Assembly: GCA_958426095.1 (NCBI GenBank)
Contig: CATZYB010000023.1
Location: 1 to 19,434 of the forward strand
Direction: 5' to 3'
From: an uncultured Lachnospiraceae bacterium
Lineage (GTDB): Bacteria; Bacillota; Clostridia; Lachnospirales; Lachnospiraceae
DNA length: 19,434 nt
Positions 15,041-19,434 of the stretch are shown in pieces. A program made the translations under genes and the position numbers. Numbering within the stretch: the first letter of the stretch is position 1; each line of letters begins with the position of its first letter. The notes beneath the pieces were generated by a model. That model made no database searches. It was given only the letters and a program-made list of their open reading frames with translations, and was not told where the DNA came from.

Positions 15041-15127
15041 CTATCTCCTTTTCTTGCGATGTTCTGCAAGGATTTTCAGCTCCGGGCTGACATTCAGTGC
15101 GACACAGATAGAACGCAAATCGCCAAT
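15041..15127 (-). pseudogene. Possible end of a decayed HTH regulator
   Basis: A 28-residue open stretch on the - strand, between two stops, contains LRSICVALNVSPELK and a basic end. ICxALNVSPE is the kind of sequence found in the last helices of XRE-type repressors. The rest of such a domain is not in frame, so if real it is a fragment. It sits just upstream of the leader ORF, where an element's regulator could have been. Chance is a real alternative. Confidence 0.2.
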
Positions 15128-15173
15128 TTACAACGATTATCGCCCATTCTATCATAAATTCCATGAAATTCAT

Positions 15174-15202
15174 ATATTAAAAAAGAATGAATTTTTTTTG
15201 AA
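15174..15202 (-). promoter_or_regulatory. Candidate promoter for the 397-codon gene
   Basis: Read on the - strand: TTCAAA (15197-15202), a 17-base spacer, then TAATAT (15174-15179), each matching four of six consensus positions. It would give a leader of about 130 bases. The region is so A+T-rich that such matches arise easily. Confidence 0.25.
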
Positions 15203-15218
15203 AAAACTAAAATTGGTA

Positions 15219-15247
15219 TTGCTATTTCAAAACCAATCATATAGAAT
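15219..15247 (+). promoter_or_regulatory. Sigma-A type promoter of the mraZ (dcw) operon
   Basis: TTGCTA (15219-15224) and TAGAAT (15242-15247) are separated by exactly 17 bases and match four and five of six consensus positions. Transcription would begin near 15254, directly at the first MraZ box. An inverted repeat ATTGGT (15212-15217)/ACCAAT (15232-15237) spans the -35 element and could be an additional operator. Confidence 0.6.
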
Positions 15248-15254
15248 AAAAATA

Positions 15255-15290
15255 CAAGTGGTGGAAAGTGAAACAAAGTGGTGGAAAATG
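15255..15290 (+). promoter_or_regulatory. MraZ operator: four MraZ boxes in 10-bp register
   Basis: CAAGTG (15255), AAAGTG (15265), AAAGTG (15275) and AAAATG (15285) recur every ten bases on the same face of the helix. A perfect 12-base direct repeat AAGTGGTGGAAA lies at 15256 and 15276. The unit matches the AAAGTG[T/G]-N3 operator repeats known for MraZ in Mollicutes. Location just after the promoter and before mraZ indicates autoregulation of the operon. Confidence 0.7.
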
Positions 15291-15329
15291 GTTCCGCTGG
15301 GAGCCGAATGTGAGAAACGGGTGGTTTGT

Positions 15330-15767
15330 ATGTTTATTGGTGAATATAATCATACATTGGATGCAAAAGGCAGACTGATCGTTCCTTCAAAACTGAGAGA
15401 ATCTCTGGGTGAAAGATTTTTTCTGACGAAGGGGCTGGATGGCTGTCTCTCCGTGTACCCTCAGGAAGAATGGGAATGTTTTACACAAAAGATCCATGAA
15501 CTTCCTATGACCAATAAAGATGCCCGCAAATTTAGCCGTTTTTTCCTGGCCGGAGCCTCAGAATGCGAAATTGACAAGCAGGGCCGGATCTTAATCCCGG
15601 CCAATTTGAGAGAATTTGCCAAACTTGAAAAAGAAGCCGTATTAGTCGGCGTATCAAATCGTATTGAGATTTGGAACAGAGACAAGTGGGAAGAAATCAA
15701 CGATGTGGATGTGGACGATATGGATGATATTGCCCAGCATATGGAAGACATCGGAATTTCTTTATAA
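15330..15767 (+). CDS. mraZ: Transcriptional regulator MraZ
   Basis: MraZ is an AbrB-fold, ring-forming DNA-binding protein that controls the dcw cluster. The 145-residue protein begins MFIGEYNHTLDAKGRLIVPS and repeats the DxxGR signature in its second half (EIDKQGRILIPANLRE), so both DXXXR half-domains are present. ATG 15330 is favoured by the family N-terminus and a GGGTGG (15319-15324) at five bases. The frame stays open upstream and an ATG at 15288 could add 14 residues, but that start lies inside the operator and is not family-like. It is the first gene of the operon and its four-box operator lies immediately upstream. Confidence 0.95.
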   Translation: MFIGEYNHTLDAKGRLIVPSKLRESLGERFFLTKGLDGCLSVYPQEEWECFTQKIHELPMTNKDARKFSRFFLAGASECEIDKQGRILIPANLREFAKLEKEAVLVGVSNRIEIWNRDKWEEINDVDVDDMDDIAQHMEDIGISL

Positions 15768-15792
15768 CAGCAAAAGAAAGAGGTGGATTTCA

Positions 15793-16728
15793 TTGAATTT
15801 CAAACACCAATCTGTTTTGCTGGAGGAAACGATTGATAATTTAAATATTGTGCCGGACGGCATTTATGTTGACGGGACACTTGGCGGCGGCGGACATGCT
15901 TTTCATGTTTGCAGCCGACTTGGTGAAAAAGGACATTTTATCGGCATTGACCAGGACGCAGCCGCTATTGAAGCGGCCGGAGAACGGTTAAAGCCTTTTG
16001 GAGATAAAGTCACGATTGTGCGAAGCAATTACAGTGACATGAAGCAGGTGCTGAATGATCTTGGAATTTATAAGGTCAATGGTATTGTTTTAGATTTAGG
16101 CGTATCTTCTTATCAGCTGGATACGGCGGAGAGAGGATTTACCTACAGAGAGAATGCACCGCTGGACATGCGTATGGATCAGCGGCAGGATAAGACTGCC
16201 AGAGATATCGTCAATGGTTATAGTGAAATGGAATTGTACCGGATCATCCGGGATTACGGCGAAGATAAATTTGCGAAGAATATTGCAAAACACATTGTTC
16301 GGGCCAGGCAGAATAAGCCTGTGGAGACAACGGATGAGCTGACGGAGATCATCAAGGCGGCGATTCCGATGAAATTCCGGGCGGTGGGTGGTCATCCGGC
16401 CAAGCGGACATTTCAGGCGATTCGGATTGAACTGAATCAGGAGCTTGAAGTGCTGCGGGGCCATTTGAATGAGATGGTGGAACTGCTGGATACAAACGGC
16501 AGAATCTGTATTATTACATTTCATTCTCTGGAAGACAGGATTGTTAAAAACATTTTCAGAAAATGTGAGAATCCGTGTGAATGCCCGCCAAATTTCCCAA
16601 CCTGCGTGTGCGGCAAAAAATCTTTGGGAAAGGTGATCACACGGAAGCCGATTCTTCCGTCAGAAGAGGAACTGGAACTGAATCCAAGATCAAAAAGTGC
16701 TAAATTACGCGTGTTTGAACGCAATTGA
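15793..16728 (+). CDS. rsmH: 16S rRNA (cytosine-1402-N4)-methyltransferase RsmH (MraW)
   Basis: RsmH adds the N4-methyl group to C1402 in the P site of 16S rRNA. The start is a TTG at 15793, six bases after AGGTGG (15781-15786), giving the family beginning NFKHQSVLLEE and 311 residues, the usual size; no ATG or GTG suits. Motifs: VDGTLGGGGH (26-35, SAM binding), LDLGVSSYQLD (100-110), ERGFTY then PLDMRMD, HPAKRTFQAIRIELNQEL, TFHSLEDR and NPRSKSAKLR. A cysteine-bearing loop (CENPCECPPNFPTCVCG) with five cysteines near the C-terminus is usual in Firmicutes members. It lies 25 bases after mraZ and 23 before ftsL. Confidence 0.95.
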   Translation: MNFKHQSVLLEETIDNLNIVPDGIYVDGTLGGGGHAFHVCSRLGEKGHFIGIDQDAAAIEAAGERLKPFGDKVTIVRSNYSDMKQVLNDLGIYKVNGIVLDLGVSSYQLDTAERGFTYRENAPLDMRMDQRQDKTARDIVNGYSEMELYRIIRDYGEDKFAKNIAKHIVRARQNKPVETTDELTEIIKAAIPMKFRAVGGHPAKRTFQAIRIELNQELEVLRGHLNEMVELLDTNGRICIITFHSLEDRIVKNIFRKCENPCECPPNFPTCVCGKKSLGKVITRKPILPSEEELELNPRSKSAKLRVFERN

Positions 16729-16751
16729 AGTTTGAGAGAGGAGCGGTGACT

Positions 16752-17273
16752 ATGCCGGACAACAGAACAAAGAGATCAACAAGACGCACGTCCGAATATT
16801 ATGTCGAAGGCAGCGCCGTTCGTAAACTTGAAACACTGCCGGAGGAATATTCACCAAAGCGTCGGCGAAGAACAGCCGAAGATCGTCGCCTTCAGGCAGA
16901 AAGAAAACGAAAAAGAGAAATAGCCCAGAAAAATCGAGAACGGGCGCTTCGATTAAATTTGACGTATACATTGTTCTTGATCGTTTCTGTTGTAGTGACG
17001 GTAGCGGCCTGCGTGGTTTATCTGAGTCTTCAGAATGAAATCCTTCAGACCAGTGAGCAGGTGGCGTCATTAAAATCAGAACTCAGCACTATTACAAATG
17101 AAAATGTGGCTATGGAAGAACGCATTAGCAGTGCGATCGATTTGTCGGAGGTATATCAAAAAGCCGTTAATGAATTTGGTATGACGGCTATTACAGAGGG
17201 GCAGATCCATTATTATTCCAATGAGAATCAGGATTATGTCAAGCAATACCGACAGATTCCATCGGATGACTGA
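16752..17273 (+). CDS. ftsL: FtsL-like division protein
   Basis: A small bitopic membrane protein of the divisome that forms coiled coils with FtsB/DivIC and helps activate the septal synthase. The 173 residues show a long, very basic cytoplasmic N-terminus (about 1-68, Arg/Lys-rich), one membrane helix (about 70-91, TYTLFLIVSVVVTVAACVVY), and an extracytoplasmic coiled coil (about 93-127). A tail ends in DYVKQYRQIPSDD. Sequence conservation in this family is low, so the name rests on topology and position between rsmH and a class B PBP gene. ATG 16752 follows AGAGGAG (16737-16743) at eight bases; an in-frame TTG at 16725 overlapping rsmH is less likely. Confidence 0.82.
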   Translation: MPDNRTKRSTRRTSEYYVEGSAVRKLETLPEEYSPKRRRRTAEDRRLQAERKRKREIAQKNRERALRLNLTYTLFLIVSVVVTVAACVVYLSLQNEILQTSEQVASLKSELSTITNENVAMEERISSAIDLSEVYQKAVNEFGMTAITEGQIHYYSNENQDYVKQYRQIPSDD

Positions 17274-17277
17274 ACAT

Positions 17278-17305
17278 AAAAGCCCTCAGTTTACTGAGGG
17301 CTTTT
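17278..17305 (+). terminator. Strong terminator-like hairpin between ftsL and the PBP gene
   Basis: AAAAGCCCTCAG (17278-17289) and CTGAGGGCTTTT (17294-17305) form a perfect 12-bp stem around the four-base loop TTTA. The 3' arm ends in TTTT followed by CCTTAG. This is a standard intrinsic terminator, although the U-tract is short, so partial read-through is likely. It lies four bases after the ftsL stop. Confidence 0.8.
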
Positions 17306-17332
17306 CCTTAGATAGACAGGTGGTGTGACATC

Positions 17333-19434
17333 TTGGCGAAGCAATATCAATTCCCGAAACGGCCTATGAGAAAAAAACGAAGAAAACAGGAAAAGAAATT
17401 TGATACCAGCAATCGAAAAAAACTGCTGATCATTTTTGCTGTACTGCTTTTGTTTATTTGTGTTTTGATCGGGAGATTGCTGTATATTAATTTATCTAAC
17501 AGCGATACCTATGCGCGGATCGTTATGGCGCAGATGGATTATGACAGTAAAAGTATTCCTTTTAAACGGGGAGACATTCAGGATAGAAATGGAACAGTGC
17601 TGGCAACCAGTGAAAAGGTATACAATCTTGTCCTGGATCCTTATGTGGTTCTGAATTCCAATGGTGATTGTGAAAAACCAACGGCTGAAGCTATTGAAAA
17701 ATATTTTGATATCGATGCGGCCGAAGTCTATAAAGTATTGGATGACAGTCCGGACAGCCGATATGTGGTCATGGCAAAGAAGCTGGATTATGATACGGTG
17801 AAGGCCTATCAGGACTTTATGAATTCGGAAGAAGAGGCGGACAAAGAGGCCAGCGCCAACGTAAAAGGCATCTGGTTTGAAGAGGAATATCTGAGAAAAT
17901 ATCCATATGATTCGCTGGCGGCCGCTTTGATCGGTTTTACGGTGAGCGGTAATCAGGGAACCTGGGGACTGGAAGGCTATTATAATGATATGCTGAATGG
18001 AACCAATGGCCGCGAATATGGTTATCTTTCAGACGAAACCGATTTTGAGAGAACTACTGTAGCGGCAGTGAACGGATATAATGTCGTATCTACGATTGAC
18101 CTGAATATACAGCGTATCGTGGAAAAATATGTGACCCAGCTGGCTAATGAACGGGGCAGCGAGCATACCGGTGTGGTCGTAGCCAACCCGAATACTGGAG
18201 AGATTCTGGCCATGGCCAGTTCTCCAACGTTCAATTTGAATTCACCGAGAGATTTAACAGCATATTATAGTGAAGAAGAAATTAAAGCCTTAAGCGATGA
18301 AGAAGTAGTCAACATTTATAATGATCTCTGGCGAAATTTTTGTGTCAGCGATACTTTTGAGGCCGGTTCTACAGTAAAACCGCTCACCATCGGAGCGGCC
18401 CTGGATGAAAATAAGGTTTCTGTCAATGATACTTTTCTGTGTGACGGCGGTGAAGATTTGTTTGACGGAACGGGTACTCAGCATATTGCCTGTCATAATA
18501 TTTATGGACATGGTATAACGACGCTTCAGGAAGCCATCATGTGGTCCTGTAATGATGCTTTGATGCAGATTGGCACAAAACTGGGAACTACAGATATGTT
18601 AAAATACCATCGTCTGTATGGTTTCGGACAGGCAACGGGCATTGATCTGCCGGGAGAGGCCGGGGCGGAGAGCCTGATTTTCAATGAATCTACAATGGGA
18701 AGCTTTGAGCTGGCGACAAGTGCTTTTGGTCAGGGCTTCAACCTGACCATGGTCCAGATGGTTGCGGCCTTTTCTTCAATCGTCAATGGTGGTCATTATT
18801 ATCAGCCTCATGTTGTCAAAGAGATTACGACTGAGAGCGGCAATGTGGTAAAATCTTTTGATAAAGTACTTGTGCGGAATACCCTTTCAAAAGAAACCTG
18901 TGACTGGCTGATGGAAGCCATGTATCAGACGGTAGCTGATGACGGCGTGAATACGACGGGTACGGCGGCCAGAGTGGAAGGCTATAAGATCGGCGGAAAA
19001 ACAGGTACAGCAGAAAAATTGCCGCGTGGTTCGGGAAAATATGTGGTTTCCTTTATTGGATTCGCACCAGTGGAAGATCCACAGGTTGTTGTGTATGTTG
19101 TTATCGATGAGCTGCAGGATAATCAGGAGGACAGCAGTGCGCCGACGAAGATGGCCGGTGATATTTTGCGGGAAGTTCTTCCTTATCTTCAGATATTCCC
19201 GGAAGGCAGTGAAAACGGCGAGACGGGAGAAACTGATTTAGGTAATTATCAGTGGGGCGCCGTTCCGGAAACCGATGCGGACGGTAATCCGGTGGAAAGT
19301 GATGAAACAGAAGGCGGCAATACGTCCGGCAGCAGCGGAACCCAGGATATGGAAGATTTCCTGAGCCAGTGGGTTGATGAAGACGGAGACGGCTATGACG
19401 ACATTACCGGAGATTACTATTGGGATGATCTGGC
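17333..19434 (+). CDS. ftsI: Class B penicillin-binding protein (FtsI/SpoVD type), 3' end outside window
   Basis: A septal peptidoglycan transpeptidase, open to the end of the window (700 codons seen). I chose TTG 17333, nine bases after AGGTGG (17318-17323); the next ATG (17366) has no ribosome site. In order: basic cytoplasmic N-terminus (1-30), membrane anchor (31-52), the pedestal motif RGDIQDRNG (79-87), and the transpeptidase domain with Ser346-T-V-Lys349 (active-site serine), Ser405-C-Asn407 and Lys556-T-Gly558. After about residue 625 comes a tail rich in Glu, Asp, Gly and Ser (such as ETDADGNPVESDETEGG) with no PASTA repeat so far. Position right after ftsL suggests the division enzyme FtsI; a sporulation SpoVD role cannot be excluded. 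A terminator-like hairpin separates it from ftsL. Confidence 0.9.
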   Translation, partial: MAKQYQFPKRPMRKKRRKQEKKFDTSNRKKLLIIFAVLLLFICVLIGRLLYINLSNSDTYARIVMAQMDYDSKSIPFKRGDIQDRNGTVLATSEKVYNLVLDPYVVLNSNGDCEKPTAEAIEKYFDIDAAEVYKVLDDSPDSRYVVMAKKLDYDTVKAYQDFMNSEEEADKEASANVKGIWFEEEYLRKYPYDSLAAALIGFTVSGNQGTWGLEGYYNDMLNGTNGREYGYLSDETDFERTTVAAVNGYNVVSTIDLNIQRIVEKYVTQLANERGSEHTGVVVANPNTGEILAMASSPTFNLNSPRDLTAYYSEEEIKALSDEEVVNIYNDLWRNFCVSDTFEAGSTVKPLTIGAALDENKVSVNDTFLCDGGEDLFDGTGTQHIACHNIYGHGITTLQEAIMWSCNDALMQIGTKLGTTDMLKYHRLYGFGQATGIDLPGEAGAESLIFNESTMGSFELATSAFGQGFNLTMVQMVAAFSSIVNGGHYYQPHVVKEITTESGNVVKSFDKVLVRNTLSKETCDWLMEAMYQTVADDGVNTTGTAARVEGYKIGGKTGTAEKLPRGSGKYVVSFIGFAPVEDPQVVVYVVIDELQDNQEDSSAPTKMAGDILREVLPYLQIFPEGSENGETGETDLGNYQWGAVPETDADGNPVESDETEGGNTSGSSGTQDMEDFLSQWVDEDGDGYDDITGDYYWDDL

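Larger units (their letters stand above)
13345..15130. mobile_element. Probable remnant of an integrated element between ychF and mraZ
   Basis: The stretch carries an integrase tail at one end, fragments, one intact unusual gene (13809-15002) and a possible regulator scrap at the other end, all on the - strand. Base composition is visibly richer in A+T than in ychF or the dcw genes. Both flanks are housekeeping genes with intact promoters or ribosome sites. I could not find convincing direct repeats marking the ends, so the limits are approximate. Confidence 0.4.

Noticed and set aside
15094..15276. 60-codon - strand frame across the mraZ promoter
   Set aside because: It overlaps the promoter and operator, has no ribosome site, and its sequence is what A+T-rich DNA gives by chance.
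15015..15329. In-frame upstream extension of mraZ by about 100 codons
   Set aside because: It runs through the promoter and the MraZ boxes, has no family similarity, and MraZ proteins begin at MFIGEY; the frame is open by chance.
13270..15329. CRISPR array, tRNA, riboswitch or T-box in the accessory interval
   Set aside because: No regularly spaced direct repeats apart from the 10-bp MraZ boxes, no cloverleaf, and no T-box or known riboswitch core could be seen.

Overview
The window looks like chromosomal DNA of a Gram-positive anaerobe of the class Clostridia, most likely family Lachnospiraceae. The evidence is the gene order (priA-def-fmt-zinc protease-rsmB-rlmN-PP2C phosphatase-PASTA kinase-rsgA-rpe-thiN, and mraZ-rsmH-ftsL-PBP), the strong GGAGG-type ribosome binding sites, and the low-GC-Firmicutes style of the proteins. 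This placement is inferred from synteny and protein style, not from a database search.

Positions 1-12043 (+ strand) hold a tightly packed operon-like run of eleven genes with overlaps or gaps of only a few bases. It joins replication restart (PriA), start-methionine processing (Def, Fmt), a membrane zinc peptidase, rRNA methylation (RsmB, RlmN), a Ser/Thr phosphatase-kinase pair (PP2C and PrkC, coupled by TGATG), 30S maturation (RsgA), pentose phosphate metabolism (Rpe) and thiamine pyrophosphate formation (ThiN). It ends at a bidirectional terminator (12112-12145) shared with the convergent gene ychF (12172-13269, - strand).

Positions 13270-15210 break the housekeeping pattern. This stretch is visibly richer in A+T. 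It holds the last ~40 codons of a tyrosine integrase, a nested inverted repeat, scraps of small frames, and one intact 397-codon gene on the - strand. That gene is the most unusual object in the window: it carries the exact endonuclease III-type Cys-X6-Cys-X2-Cys-X5-Cys iron-sulfur motif behind a degenerate helix-hairpin-helix/Asp region, followed by about 220 residues including a C-terminal module I cannot name. A ten-codon leader ORF with a good ribosome site ends on its start codon. I read the stretch as the remnant of an integrated element that kept one cargo gene.

Positions 15219-19434 (+ strand) are the start of the division and cell wall (dcw/mra) cluster. A sigma-A type promoter is followed by four MraZ-box repeats in a perfect 10-bp register, then mraZ, rsmH (TTG start), ftsL, a strong terminator-like hairpin, and a class B penicillin-binding protein (TTG start) that runs off the window with an acidic tail. 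The MraZ array implies autoregulation of the cluster, and the hairpin after ftsL implies that PBP expression is partly separated from the first three genes.
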